Notes: generated by a model not told the origin, from the sequence alone. Positions 52,555-61,261 are shown, counted from the stretch's first letter. The stretch: DNA of 61,319 nt from Novosphingobium pokkalii (GCF_014652855.1 NZ_BMZP01000023.1:1-61319); one strand, 5' to 3'. Numbers and translations: made by a program.

Positions 52555-53532
52555 ATGACCATGCTGCGGATCGCCGTGCCCCCGGCAATCGACCCGGCCT
52601 GCCTGGCCGGGTTCGATCCCCATGCCCCGGTCATCGCCCTGTCCGGCCTGACCATGGGCACGCAATGGCAGGTGCGCCTTGCCCATCCTTCAGGCGTCCA
52701 TATCCTGGGCGCCCCTTCCACCGAAGCGCTGGGCGCGCAGATCCAGGCCCGGCTCGACCGGATGGAACGCACGCTCAGCCATTGGGACGGGCAAAGCCGG
52801 TTGATGCGCTTCAACCACGCCCTACCTGGCACGTGGTGCCGCATGCCCGGCGATCTCGCCCAAGTGCTGGCGCACGGCCTGGCGGTAGCGCGCGCCAGCC
52901 AGGGCGCGTTCGATCCGGCCATCGGCCGCCTGACCGACGCCTGGAGCCTTGGCCCCAATCGCCACGCCGCGCCGCCAGATGTCGCCACGCTTCGTGCGGC
53001 GCGCGCTGCCTCGGGCTGGCAGCGGCTGGTCATGGCGGAAGGCTGGCTCGCCCAGCCCGGCGGCCTCTGGCTCGATCTCTCGGCGATTGCCAAGGGCCAT
53101 GCCGCCGATGCCGTGGCCGATATGCTGGCAGACCTCGGCTTGCGCCATGCCCTGGTCGAAGTGGGCGGCGAATGCACCGGGCGCGGCATGCGGCCCGATG
53201 GCGATCCGTGGTGGGTCGATGTGGAAAGCCCGCCGGGCACCACCCTGGCGCCGCTGCGGGTGGCGCTGCACCAGATGGGCATGGCCACCTCGGGCCGCTA
53301 CCTGGGCGATCACACTCTCGATCCTGCCAGCGGGCAGCCGGTGTTCGGCGCACTGGCCGCCACCGTGCTGCATGCCCATTGCGCTCTGGCCGATGCTTGG
53401 GCCAGCGCGCTGCTGGTCTCCCCGTTTCCCGCCGCACAGGCCCTTGCCGAGCAGCACGATCTTGCCGTCAGGCTGGTGTGTGCGACTGGCCAGGAATGGC
53501 TCAGCCCGGCTTTGCGGACCATGCTGGAATAG
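52555..53532 (+). CDS. apbE: FAD:protein FMN transferase (ApbE family)
   Basis: A 325-residue ApbE-type flavin transferase that attaches FMN to target proteins, or hydrolyses FAD. Motifs are HWDGQSRLMRFN, SQGAFDPAIGRL, LDLSAIAKGHAADAV, EVGGECTGRG, MATSGRYLGDHTLDPASG and ADAWASALLV. There is no signal peptide or lipobox, unlike most ApbE proteins, so it may be cytosolic. It ends the PepSY-DUF2271-DUF4198 operon, 17 bases after the previous gene. The target protein is not evident in the window. Confidence 0.85.
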   Translation: MTMLRIAVPPAIDPACLAGFDPHAPVIALSGLTMGTQWQVRLAHPSGVHILGAPSTEALGAQIQARLDRMERTLSHWDGQSRLMRFNHALPGTWCRMPGDLAQVLAHGLAVARASQGAFDPAIGRLTDAWSLGPNRHAAPPDVATLRAARAASGWQRLVMAEGWLAQPGGLWLDLSAIAKGHAADAVADMLADLGLRHALVEVGGECTGRGMRPDGDPWWVDVESPPGTTLAPLRVALHQMGMATSGRYLGDHTLDPASGQPVFGALAATVLHAHCALADAWASALLVSPFPAAQALAEQHDLAVRLVCATGQEWLSPALRTMLE

Positions 53533-53560
53533 AAGTAATACAATTCATATCATAGTCAGC

Positions 53561-53594
53561 AAAGAGGCCGCCGGGTTGCCCCGACGGCCTCTTT
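53561..53594. terminator. Bidirectional terminator between apbE and the receptor gene
   Basis: A 15-bp stem with one C/A mismatch, starting AAAGAGGCCG (53561) and ending CGGCCTCTTT (53594), loop TTGC. T-rich on both strands. It serves the two convergent genes, which end 28 and 21 bases away. Confidence 0.85.
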
Positions 53595-53615
53595 CCATGA
53601 ACAGCGCAAACCGCT

Positions 53616-56015
53616 TTAGAACTTGACGTTGGCCGTCAGGATCGCGGTGCGGCCAGCCGCCTGGCTGGCGAAGTGCGAGGCATAGGCCTTGTCGTAATAG
53701 CGCTTGTCGAACAGGTTGTTGACGTTGGCCTGAAGCGAGAAGCGCGGCGTTACCTGAAGCGTGGCATTGGCGTCGAACCGCCAGTAGCCGGGCACATAGC
53801 GCGCCAGCGTCTTGGTCACCGTGCCGCCGCTGACCGCCGCGCCATAGCCGCCATAGACCTTGCTCATGTAGAGCGCGTTGGCGCCCAGCGTGAGGCGGTC
53901 TGTCGCCTTGTAGGTGGTGTTGGCGGTAAAGCTGTGATCCGGCGTGTTGGGAAAACGCTGGCCAGTGCTTGGCGAGGGCACGTAGTAGGTCACCCCGCCT
54001 GAAGTCACCGCCGTGGTGCCGCCATCGAGAATGGTCGAATCCATGTAGGTATAGCCACCAAAGACGGCCCAGCGCTCGGTGATGTTGCCGCTCGCCGAAA
54101 GCTCGATGCCCTTGACCCGCTTGCGCCCCACGAAGACCACCGTGCCGTTGGCATCGGTCGCGCGCGCGTTGGTGGTTTCGGTCTGGAACGCCGCCAAGGT
54201 CAGCGACAACGCCTCGGCCAGCAGGTTCCACTTGGTGCCCACCTCATAGCTGCGGGTGCGCTCCACCTTGAGCGAATCGGTGATGGCCTGGCTGGTGGTG
54301 TTGAGCGCGTTGCTTTCGCTACCATTGGCAAGATACGAGCCCGGCGGTGTGGCGGCCGTGGATGCCGAGGCATAGACGCTGCCGTTGGGCGCCGGTTTCC
54401 AGGTCAGGCCGGCCTGCCAGGTCCACAGGTTGTCGATGCGGCTGTACCAGGCGCGGCCGCTTTCGTCGGGCGCCGTGGCGGCCAGGCCGGGGCTGACGCG
54501 CGTGACATAATGGTCATAGCGCAGGCCAAGGTTGACCAGCAGCGCATCGCTCAGGCTGACCGTGTCGAACACCGAGACCGCTTGGGTGTTGGTGCGCGCC
54601 TTGGTCCAGGTCTTTTCCGCCGACAGCATGATCGGCGCGGTCACGCCCGAACCGTCTGCGGTATAGCTGACCCAGGGGTCATAGGGGTTGGGATTGGCCA
54701 GGCTGGTGCAGTTGTAGGCCGCGATCGAAGCTGCGCCGCAACGGCCGCCCACCGCATTGATCCCGGTGGCCAGCGCTGTGCCGGTGCTGGCGTTGGACTG
54801 ATAGGCGCCGACATTGGCCGTCTCGCGGCTCACCTCGCCAGTGATCGCAAAGCTGTTCTTGATCCCGCCGAGCGTGAACGTGCCGTAGAAATCGGTCTGG
54901 TTGATGAAGCCGGTAGTGCGGCTGTAGCGCGTGTTGGCGCGGCGCCAGACGAGGCCGTTGAGCACGTTGCCCTGACTGTCGTCGGGCTGGGTCAGCACAT
55001 AGCCCTGGCTCGACACGCCATAGCGCGTGGTGTTGCGCAAGGTCAGCCCGTTGGCGAACTTGTGCTCGAACCGGGCCGTGCCCGTGTTGACCAAGGTGTG
55101 CCGGAAATCGCGATCGACCAGGCCATAGAACGCGGTGCGCGGCGTATTGACCACGGTCGTTTCGCTATAACCGGCCGGCGCGTTGGCAGTGGTGTAAAGA
55201 TAGGGAATGCCGGAATCCGGCAGTTCGTGGCTCTCCAGGTGATAATAGTCCAGCGTCAGGCTGGTCGGCCCGGTGAGGCCGAACTTGACCGAAGGCGCCA
55301 CGCCCCAGCGATCCTGCCACACCGCATCGCGGCCGGCGACGTGCTGGTCGTGATACATCGCCGCCACGCGCAGCCCGACATTGCCGATCGGCTGGTTCAC
55401 GTCGGCGGTCACGCGGCGGTATTCTGCGGTGCCGGTTGCGGCCGAGAGATTGGCGAAGCGCTGCGCGGTTGGCTGCTTGGAGACGAGGTTGATCGCCCCG
55501 CCCACGCTGCCGCGCCCGTTCATCGTGCTGTCCGATCCCTTGACCACCTCGATCTGATCGACGGCAAAGACATCGCGCGATTGCGCGCCGATATCGCGCA
55601 CACCGTCGAGGAACAGGCTGTTTTGCGAATCCGAGCCGCGAATGAACGGGCGGTCGCCCTGGGGGTTGCCGCCTTCGCCCGCGCCCAGCGTGATGCCGGG
55701 CACGAAGCGCAGCGCATCGGCCAGGCTGGCCGTGGCATTGTCCTGCAACACCTGCGACGGGATCACCGTGATGGTGCGCGGCGTGTCGAGCAGCGGCGCG
55801 GTGTACTTGGGCGAAGCGGCGCGCTCGGTCTTGTAGCTGCCTTCGGTGATTGCAGTGTCGGTCACCGTCACGCCGCCCAGCACGCGCGGCTGCGCTGCCG
55901 TGGCGGTGCTGTCCTGGGCCAGGGCCGGGCCGGTTCCGGTAAGCAGGCCGATGCAGCCCAGCGCCAAGAAACGGGCGGCGCCGGCGGCACCGTTGCGATC
56001 AACTGAATCCCTCAC
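53616..56015 (-). CDS. TonB-dependent siderophore receptor (Fiu-like)
   Basis: A 799-residue outer-membrane receptor. After a signal peptide (FLALGCIGLLTGTGPALAQD) come a plug domain with the siderophore-type sequence TPRTITVIPSQVLQDNATASLADALRFVPGI and FIRGSDSQNSLFLDGVRD, then VKGSDSTMNGRGSVGGAINLVSK, and a 22-strand barrel ending in F (TANVKF). The pattern resembles catecholate receptors such as Fiu. Two conserved cysteines lie in GGRCGAASIAAYNCTS. A PiuC-type gene on the far side of the divergent promoter region strengthens this. It is probably Fur-controlled. Confidence 0.92.
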   Translation of the reverse strand: MRDSVDRNGAAGAARFLALGCIGLLTGTGPALAQDSTATAAQPRVLGGVTVTDTAITEGSYKTERAASPKYTAPLLDTPRTITVIPSQVLQDNATASLADALRFVPGITLGAGEGGNPQGDRPFIRGSDSQNSLFLDGVRDIGAQSRDVFAVDQIEVVKGSDSTMNGRGSVGGAINLVSKQPTAQRFANLSAATGTAEYRRVTADVNQPIGNVGLRVAAMYHDQHVAGRDAVWQDRWGVAPSVKFGLTGPTSLTLDYYHLESHELPDSGIPYLYTTANAPAGYSETTVVNTPRTAFYGLVDRDFRHTLVNTGTARFEHKFANGLTLRNTTRYGVSSQGYVLTQPDDSQGNVLNGLVWRRANTRYSRTTGFINQTDFYGTFTLGGIKNSFAITGEVSRETANVGAYQSNASTGTALATGINAVGGRCGAASIAAYNCTSLANPNPYDPWVSYTADGSGVTAPIMLSAEKTWTKARTNTQAVSVFDTVSLSDALLVNLGLRYDHYVTRVSPGLAATAPDESGRAWYSRIDNLWTWQAGLTWKPAPNGSVYASASTAATPPGSYLANGSESNALNTTSQAITDSLKVERTRSYEVGTKWNLLAEALSLTLAAFQTETTNARATDANGTVVFVGRKRVKGIELSASGNITERWAVFGGYTYMDSTILDGGTTAVTSGGVTYYVPSPSTGQRFPNTPDHSFTANTTYKATDRLTLGANALYMSKVYGGYGAAVSGGTVTKTLARYVPGYWRFDANATLQVTPRFSLQANVNNLFDKRYYDKAYASHFASQAAGRTAILTANVKF

Positions 56016-56132
56016 TCATCAATCCTTTGCTTGGCTTGTCCAGGCTTGTGTCCTTGGCAGGGGCTAATGCGTTTGCCGGTCGTTTGCCTGGCATCCCCAC
56101 CGCGACACCATCCGTCGCGCAGCCCGCCTTAA

Positions 56133-56153
56133 TGCGAGTTGCTATCACTCGCA
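56133..56153. promoter_or_regulatory. Inverted repeat in the receptor/tonB control region
   Basis: TGCGAGT (56133-56139), 7 bases, ACTCGCA (56147-56153): a perfect 7-7-7 palindrome similar to alphaproteobacterial iron-box halves, 118 bases before the receptor start. Confidence 0.5.
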
Positions 56154-56159
56154 ACGCTA

Positions 56160-56175
56160 TTGATAATGATTCGCC
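56160..56175 (-). promoter_or_regulatory. Candidate Fur box of the siderophore receptor
   Basis: TTGATAATGATTCGC: the GATAATGAT half is identical to the classic Fur-box consensus. It is 145 bases before the receptor start. Confidence 0.65.
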
Positions 56176-56319
56176 GTTTTGTCCTATATCAACGCCAAGG
56201 TGGATCGCCCCATTAGCGTGGCCCGGGGCCGCTCGATCTGCCGCTCCGCGGGTTTCAGGTTGCGACAAATATAATGCTATTGCGATCAATTCGCTGGACC
56301 GGGACTATGCAACATGCTA

Positions 56320-56338
56320 TGCGAATGACTCTCAATAA
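56320..56338 (+). promoter_or_regulatory. Candidate Fur box of the second tonB operon
   Basis: TGCGAATGACTCTCAATAA, 31 bases before the GTG start of the tonB-like gene. It shares GCGAATGA with the sites at 50196 and, in reverse, at 56160. Confidence 0.6.
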
Positions 56339-56368
56339 CCTGCCGAACCGCCAACGGGGGCCAGAATA

Positions 56369-57133
56369 GTGAGCAGCCAGGCCAGTTTGATCGTCACGCC
56401 GGACCACGCGCCCGCCCTGACGCTCCGCCCGATTCCAGGGCAGCCGCTTGGCGAAGTGGTGCCACTGCGTCCGGCCGCCTGGCAGCCATCGCGCTATCAG
56501 GCCAGCAGCCGCCCACGCGGATTTGCGCTGGTCGGCGCCGGGGCCGCCGTCGCCGGCCTGCTGGCCGCGTTCCTGTCGCTCGGCGTGATCGGCGCCAAGC
56601 CACACCGCGAAACGCTGACGGCGGTGCGCCTCACCGCCGATCTCACCCCGACCCCGCCGCCACCGCCCCAGGCTGCACCGCAACAGCAGAAGTCGCCGCT
56701 GCTGCCCGCCTCGCCCATCGTGGCGCCCCCGCCGCCGATCACCCTGGCCGTGCCCGCGCCGGCCGTGGCCACCGCGCCCGCACCGGCTCCGGCGGTCGTG
56801 CCGGCACCAGCCCCCGTAGCCGCTGCGCCCGCCGCCCCGGCACCGGCACCAGCCTCCCTGACCTCAGCACCCAAGCGAGACCTCACGGCCAATCTGATCG
56901 AGGCGACACCGCCGCGTTACCCGATTGATTCGCGCCGGGCGCGCGAACAGGGAACCGTTCTGCTGAACATCACCGTCGGATCGGACGGCCGCGTCGCTGA
57001 AATTAGCGTGGCACGGTCCAGCGGATACGACCGGCTCGATCGTGCTGCCTTGTCAGCGGTCAAGCATTGGCGTTGGGCTGCATCCGATGTCATCAAGGGT
57101 GTGATCCCCATCCCCTTCGTCCTGCAAGGCTGA
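56369..57133 (+). CDS. Second TonB-family protein
   Basis: A 254-residue energy transducer. One membrane helix (FALVGAGAAVAGLLAAFLSLGVIG) starts near residue 52, after an unusually long cytosolic tail of about 50 residues. A Pro/Ala-rich linker follows, then the C-terminal domain PPRYPIDSRRAREQGTVLLN, SSGYDRLDRAALSAVKHWRW. It starts with GTG, with GGGGG 8 bases upstream. It has no ExbB/ExbD beside it, so it probably uses the 39-41 kb set. It is dedicated to the divergent receptor, by inference from position. The next gene starts 11 bases later. Confidence 0.88.
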   Translation: MSSQASLIVTPDHAPALTLRPIPGQPLGEVVPLRPAAWQPSRYQASSRPRGFALVGAGAAVAGLLAAFLSLGVIGAKPHRETLTAVRLTADLTPTPPPPPQAAPQQQKSPLLPASPIVAPPPPITLAVPAPAVATAPAPAPAVVPAPAPVAAAPAAPAPAPASLTSAPKRDLTANLIEATPPRYPIDSRRAREQGTVLLNITVGSDGRVAEISVARSSGYDRLDRAALSAVKHWRWAASDVIKGVIPIPFVLQG

Positions 57134-57144
57134 AAGCGGGCGCC

Positions 57145-57825
57145 ATGATGCTGCACATTCCCGGCGTGCTCACGCCGGACGACGTCGCGCAGGCCCGCGC
57201 GGCTCTCGCCGAAGCCGAATGGGAAGACGGCCGCGCCACCGCCGGCCACCTCGCCATCCGCGCCAAGGCCAATCACCAGTTGCCGCTCGACAGCACGGTG
57301 GGTGCCGCGCTCGGCCAGCGCATTCTCGAACGCCTGGGCCAGACGCCGCTGTTCATTGCCGCTGCCCTGCCCCTACGGGTGCTGCCGCCGCGCTTCAACC
57401 GCTACGAAGGCGGCGGCACCTATGGCAGCCATATCGACAACGCCCTGTTCCGCATGCCCGGCACCGATACTTATGTGCGGACCGACATTTCCAGCACGCT
57501 GTTCCTGTCCGATCCTGACGAATACGAGGGCGGCGAACTGGTGGTGGAAGACAGCTATGGCGCCCACCGCGTCAAGCACGCCGCCGGTGACCTGGTGCTC
57601 TATCCCGGTACCAGCCATCACCACGTCACCCCGGTCACGCGCGGCTGCCGGCTGGCGGCGTTCTTCTGGACGCAGAGCCTGGTTCCGGCCGAGGCCGACC
57701 GCCGCAGCCTGTTCGAAATGGACCAGGCGATCCAGGCCCTCGCCGCCGAGCAGCCCGATCACCCCTCGGTGGCGGCGCTGACCGGCGTCTATCACAACCT
57801 GCTGCGCCGCTGGTCGCAGCCATGA
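57145..57825 (+). CDS. PiuC/YbiX-type Fe(II)/2-oxoglutarate dioxygenase (PKHD)
   Basis: A 226-residue PKHD-type hydroxylase. The iron ligands are HID (SHIDNALF) and a distal His (TSHHHVTPVTRG); the Arg that holds 2-oxoglutarate follows at CRLAAFFW. The C-terminal helix DQAIQALAAEQ is typical. PiuC/YbiX genes accompany siderophore receptors of the PiuA/Fiu type. Its stop overlaps the next start (ATGA). The start could also be at 57148. Confidence 0.92.
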   Translation: MMLHIPGVLTPDDVAQARAALAEAEWEDGRATAGHLAIRAKANHQLPLDSTVGAALGQRILERLGQTPLFIAAALPLRVLPPRFNRYEGGGTYGSHIDNALFRMPGTDTYVRTDISSTLFLSDPDEYEGGELVVEDSYGAHRVKHAAGDLVLYPGTSHHHVTPVTRGCRLAAFFWTQSLVPAEADRRSLFEMDQAIQALAAEQPDHPSVAALTGVYHNLLRRWSQP

Positions 57826-58916
57826 GCGGCACGGCGCCGCTGCCGGCGGACATCGCCACGCTCGATGATTACGAGCGCCACGCCGCCACGCGCCTCGATC
57901 CCGCCACCTGGGCGCATATCCAGCAGGGCGCGACGACGGCCAACCGCGCCGCACTGGCGCGCTGGGGCCTGGTGCCGCGCCCGATGCGCCCGCTCGATGG
58001 CGGCAGCACGGCGCTGACCCTGCTCGGCCAGAGCCATGCCGCGCCGATCCTGCTGGCGCCCGTCGCCTATCACCGCCTGGCCCATGCCCAGGGCGAAGTG
58101 GCCACGGCCCAGGCCGCTGCCGCGCTCGATACCGGCTTCGTCGCCAGCACGCTGTCCAGCGTGCCGCTCGAAACCATTGCCCAAGCCCTGCACGCCGCGG
58201 CACGCGAGTTGCAGCGCCCCGCTCCGCCGCCGCTGTGGTTCCAGCTCTATCTCCAGCCCGATCCGGCCACGTCGCTGGCGCTGGTGCGCCGCGCCGAGGC
58301 GGCTGGCTATGGCGTGCTGGTGCTGACGGTCGACGCAGCGATCAAGCGCGCCGAATTCGCGCTGCCGCCGGGCGTGGAAGCCGCCAATCTTGCCGGCTTG
58401 CCGCCCCCGCGCCACCAGGCCGCCGCCCAGGGCGGTTCGCTGGTCTTTGGCAGCGCATTGGCCGCCCAGGCGCCCACCTGGCAGACGCTCGCCTGGTTGC
58501 GGCGTGAAACCGCGCTGCCGCTGGTGGTCAAGGGCCTGCTCCATCCCGATGACGTGCGCCGCGCGCGCGATGCCGGGGCAGACGGGGTGATCGTCTCCAA
58601 CCATGCCGGCCGCGTGCTGGATGGCGTGGCCCCGGCGCTGCCGCTGCTGCCCGCGATCCGCGCGGCGCTCGGCCCGGATTTTCCGCTGCTGTTCGATGGC
58701 GGCATCCGGCGCGGGTCCGATGCGCTCAAGGCCCTGGCGCTGGGCGCGCAGGCCGTGCTGGTCGGTGCGCCGCAGCTTCATGCCCTGGCGGTGGGCGGCA
58801 TGGCCGGGGTGGCGCACATGCTGCACATCCTGCGCACCGAATTCGAGCTGGCCATGGCCCAGTGCGGCTGCGCCCGCATCGCGGATATCGACCGCGAACT
58901 CGTGGTTGCCTTGTAG
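57822..58916 (+). CDS. FMN-dependent alpha-hydroxy-acid oxidase/dehydrogenase
   Basis: A 364-residue member of the LldD/glycolate-oxidase family. It has PILLAPVAYHRLAH at the N-terminus, WFQLYLQPD with the active-site Tyr, LTVDA, the Lys in LVVKGLL, SNHAGRVLDG with the catalytic His and Arg (usual form SNHGGRQLD), and FDGGIRRGSDALKALALGA for the FMN phosphate. It oxidises a 2-hydroxy acid such as lactate or glycolate; the substrate is not clear. It is coupled to the PiuC gene by a 4-base overlap, so it is probably iron-regulated. Confidence 0.9.
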   Translation: MSGTAPLPADIATLDDYERHAATRLDPATWAHIQQGATTANRAALARWGLVPRPMRPLDGGSTALTLLGQSHAAPILLAPVAYHRLAHAQGEVATAQAAAALDTGFVASTLSSVPLETIAQALHAAARELQRPAPPPLWFQLYLQPDPATSLALVRRAEAAGYGVLVLTVDAAIKRAEFALPPGVEAANLAGLPPPRHQAAAQGGSLVFGSALAAQAPTWQTLAWLRRETALPLVVKGLLHPDDVRRARDAGADGVIVSNHAGRVLDGVAPALPLLPAIRAALGPDFPLLFDGGIRRGSDALKALALGAQAVLVGAPQLHALAVGGMAGVAHMLHILRTEFELAMAQCGCARIADIDRELVVAL

Positions 58917-58930
58917 GCACCCTGCCGCCT

Positions 58931-59767
58931 ATGCGGCTGGGCATGATCTGCGACCTGCCCAGCTATCTCGCCCGCATCGGCCTTGCCTCGGCGCCGGCCG
59001 CCACGCCACACGGCCTGGAGCAAGTGCAGCGCGCCCATCGCCAGTCGATCGGCTTCGAAAATCTCGATGTCATGCTCGGCCGGGGCATTGCGCTGGCGCC
59101 CGAGGCGATTCGCGGCAAGCTGGTCGATCGCCGCCGGGGCGGATACTGCTTCGAACACAACCGCCTGTTCGGCGCCATGCTCGCCACCATGGGCATGCCC
59201 ACGCGGCCGCTTCTGGCGCGCGTCTGGCTACGCGCCGCGCCCGGCGTGATGACCGCGCGCACCCACACGTTCAGTCTGGTGACCCTGGGCAGCGAGCCCT
59301 GGCTGGCTGACGCTGGCTTCGGCTCGTCCTATGTGCCGCCAATGCCGCTGGTCGATGGGGCCACTGCACTTGCCGCCGATGGCTATCGCCACCGCCTGCG
59401 CCGCGCCCGCGCGCCGGGTGCGTTGCGCGGTGAATGGGAAGTGGAACGCAGCCTGGATGGCGCCGCCTGGGAAGCGCAATACAGCTTCGACACCAACGAA
59501 GTCGCCGCGCTCGACCTCGAAATGTCCAACCACTGGGTCGCCACGCGGCCGGAATCGCGCTTCACCCAGGCCTGCATCGTCTCGATCGTGCAGCCCGAAG
59601 GCTTTGCCTCGCTGCTCGACCGGCAGATGACCGTGCACACCGCCACCACGCGTACCGTAACCGAGCTGCCCGATGCCACGGCATGGCAGCGCATTCTGGC
59701 CGAGGTTTTCCAGATCGAGCTGGACGATGCCGAAGTGGGCCAGCTCGCCCCGCGCCTGTTCGGATAA
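58931..59767 (+). CDS. nat: Arylamine N-acetyltransferase
   Basis: A 278-residue acetyl-CoA-dependent transferase. The Cys-His-Asp triad is visible in RRGGYCFEHN, ARTHTFSLV and WLADAGFG. It acetylates arylamines or hydrazines. The start at 58931 is used; 58943 also fits. It follows the hydroxy-acid oxidase by 14 bases and may be cotranscribed with it. Confidence 0.9.
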   Translation: MRLGMICDLPSYLARIGLASAPAATPHGLEQVQRAHRQSIGFENLDVMLGRGIALAPEAIRGKLVDRRRGGYCFEHNRLFGAMLATMGMPTRPLLARVWLRAAPGVMTARTHTFSLVTLGSEPWLADAGFGSSYVPPMPLVDGATALAADGYRHRLRRARAPGALRGEWEVERSLDGAAWEAQYSFDTNEVAALDLEMSNHWVATRPESRFTQACIVSIVQPEGFASLLDRQMTVHTATTRTVTELPDATAWQRILAEVFQIELDDAEVGQLAPRLFG

Positions 59768-59811
59768 TCCCCCGGCTGGCCTTGGCCGCCAATCGCGCTA
59801 TAGCGCGGGCC

Positions 59812-61137
59812 ATGACTGTCGTGACCCGCTTTGCGCCTTCGCCCACCGGCCGCCTGCATGTCGGCAATATCCGCACCGCGCTGCACAACTGGCTGCTCGC
59901 GCAAAAGCACGGCGGGCGCTTCCTGTTGCGCATCGACGATACCGACGCGCAGCGCAGCCGCGAGGAACACGTCGAGGCGATCCGCGCCGACCTTGCCTGG
60001 CTGGGCCTGCATCCCGAACGCGAGGAGCGCCAGTCCGCCCGCTTTGCCATCTACGAGGCCGCGTTCGAGCGGCTGGTGGCCGACGGCCGGCTCTATCGCT
60101 GCTATGAAACCGCGCAGGAGCTGGACCTCAAGCGCAAGATCCTGCTCGGGCGCGGGTTGCCCCCGGTCTATGACCGCGCAGCCCTGGCCCTGACCGAAGC
60201 CGACCACGCTGCCCGCGCCGCCGCCGGCGACAAGCCGCACTGGCGCTTCAAGCTTGATCACGACACGCCGATCACCTGGGACGACGGCATTCGCGGGGCC
60301 CAGCAGTTCGATCCGCGCCAGATGTCCGATCCGGTGGTGCGCCGCGCCGATGGCTCGTGGCTCTATATGCTGCCCAGCGCGATCGACGATATCGAAATGG
60401 GCATCACCGACGTGCTGCGCGGCGAAGACCACGTGTCCAACACCGCCACGCAAGTGCAGATGTTCCAGGCCCTGGGCGCCACGCCGCCGCGCTTTGCCCA
60501 TGAAGCCCTGCTCACCGGCAGCGAAGGCAAGCTGTCCAAGCGCCTCGGTTCGCTCGGCGTGGCAGACTTGCGCGAAGCGGGTATCGAGCCCGAGGCCCTG
60601 GTTGCCCTGCTGGCGCGGCTGGGCACATCCGATCCGGTCGATCCGGCACTGACGGCGCAGGAACTGGCCGTCAGCTTCAACCTGGCCCACTTCGGCCGCG
60701 CGCCGGCGCGCTTCGATGAAACCGAGTTGCAGCGCGTCAACGCCGCCGTCGTTCATCGCCTGCCGTTTGCACGGGTTGCCGCCCTGCTGCCCCAGGGGAT
60801 GGGCGAAGCCGCGTGGGACGCGATCCGCCCCAATCTCGCGCATATCGGCGAAGCGGCGGATTGGTGGCAGGTGATCCAGGGACCGATCGCCCCGCCCGCG
60901 TTCGATGCGGACACGCAGGCCTTCCTGGCCGAGGCGGCGCAAGTGGCAGCGCGGCTCGACTGGACGAACGATCCCTGGCCGGCCCTGACCAGCGCACTCA
61001 AGGACAGCACCGGGCGCAAGGGCAAGGCCCTGTTCCTGCCGCTGCGCCAGGCGCTGACAGGGATGGATCACGGCCCGGACATGAAAGCCCTGCTGCCCCT
61101 GATCGCGCAAGCCGAAGCGGTCCGCCGTCTCTCGTGA
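59812..61137 (+). CDS. gltX: Glutamyl-tRNA synthetase (short form)
   Basis: A 441-residue class I synthetase. The HIGH-type motif is FAPSPTGRLHVGNIRTAL, the KMSKS-type motif is KLSKRLGS. It begins MTVVTRFAPSPTG. Many alphaproteobacteria carry two GltX copies, one discriminating and one charging tRNA-Gln; the length suggests the shorter type, but which activity is present is not decided. It follows nat by 44 bases. The C-terminal anticodon-binding part is intact. Confidence 0.92.
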   Translation: MTVVTRFAPSPTGRLHVGNIRTALHNWLLAQKHGGRFLLRIDDTDAQRSREEHVEAIRADLAWLGLHPEREERQSARFAIYEAAFERLVADGRLYRCYETAQELDLKRKILLGRGLPPVYDRAALALTEADHAARAAAGDKPHWRFKLDHDTPITWDDGIRGAQQFDPRQMSDPVVRRADGSWLYMLPSAIDDIEMGITDVLRGEDHVSNTATQVQMFQALGATPPRFAHEALLTGSEGKLSKRLGSLGVADLREAGIEPEALVALLARLGTSDPVDPALTAQELAVSFNLAHFGRAPARFDETELQRVNAAVVHRLPFARVAALLPQGMGEAAWDAIRPNLAHIGEAADWWQVIQGPIAPPAFDADTQAFLAEAAQVAARLDWTNDPWPALTSALKDSTGRKGKALFLPLRQALTGMDHGPDMKALLPLIAQAEAVRRLS

Positions 61138-61147
61138 ACACGCAAAG

Positions 61148-61181
61148 CCCCTCCCGCATGCGTGCGGGGTATGGGGAGGGG
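61148..61181 (+). terminator. GC-rich hairpin after gltX
   Basis: CCCCTCCC (61148-61155) pairs with GGGAGGGG (61174-61181), with an inner CCCGCA/TGCGGG alternative. It lies 10 bases past the stop, without a T-run. It could be an extragenic repeat as much as a terminator. Confidence 0.45.
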
Positions 61182-61211
61182 ATGTAGTGAGATTTCGCTG
61201 TGGCTGGAGGT

Positions 61212-61242
61212 GACAAAGCCCCGTAGCGGATGGCGCCGGGGC
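61212..61242 (-). terminator. Terminator of tRNA-Met
   Basis: On the minus strand GCCCCGG...CCGCTACGGGGC: a 6-bp GCCCCG/CGGGGC stem with a 13-base loop, then TTTGTC, 20 bases after the tRNA end. Confidence 0.6.
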
Positions 61243-61261
61243 ATTGTTGAGTTTGTGAGAC

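Larger units (their letters stand above)
56016..56368. other. Divergent control region between receptor and second tonB
   Basis: 353 bases without a gene. It contains three iron-box-like sites (56133, 56160, 56320). AT-rich stretches around 56265-56290 could be promoters. Confidence 0.6.
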
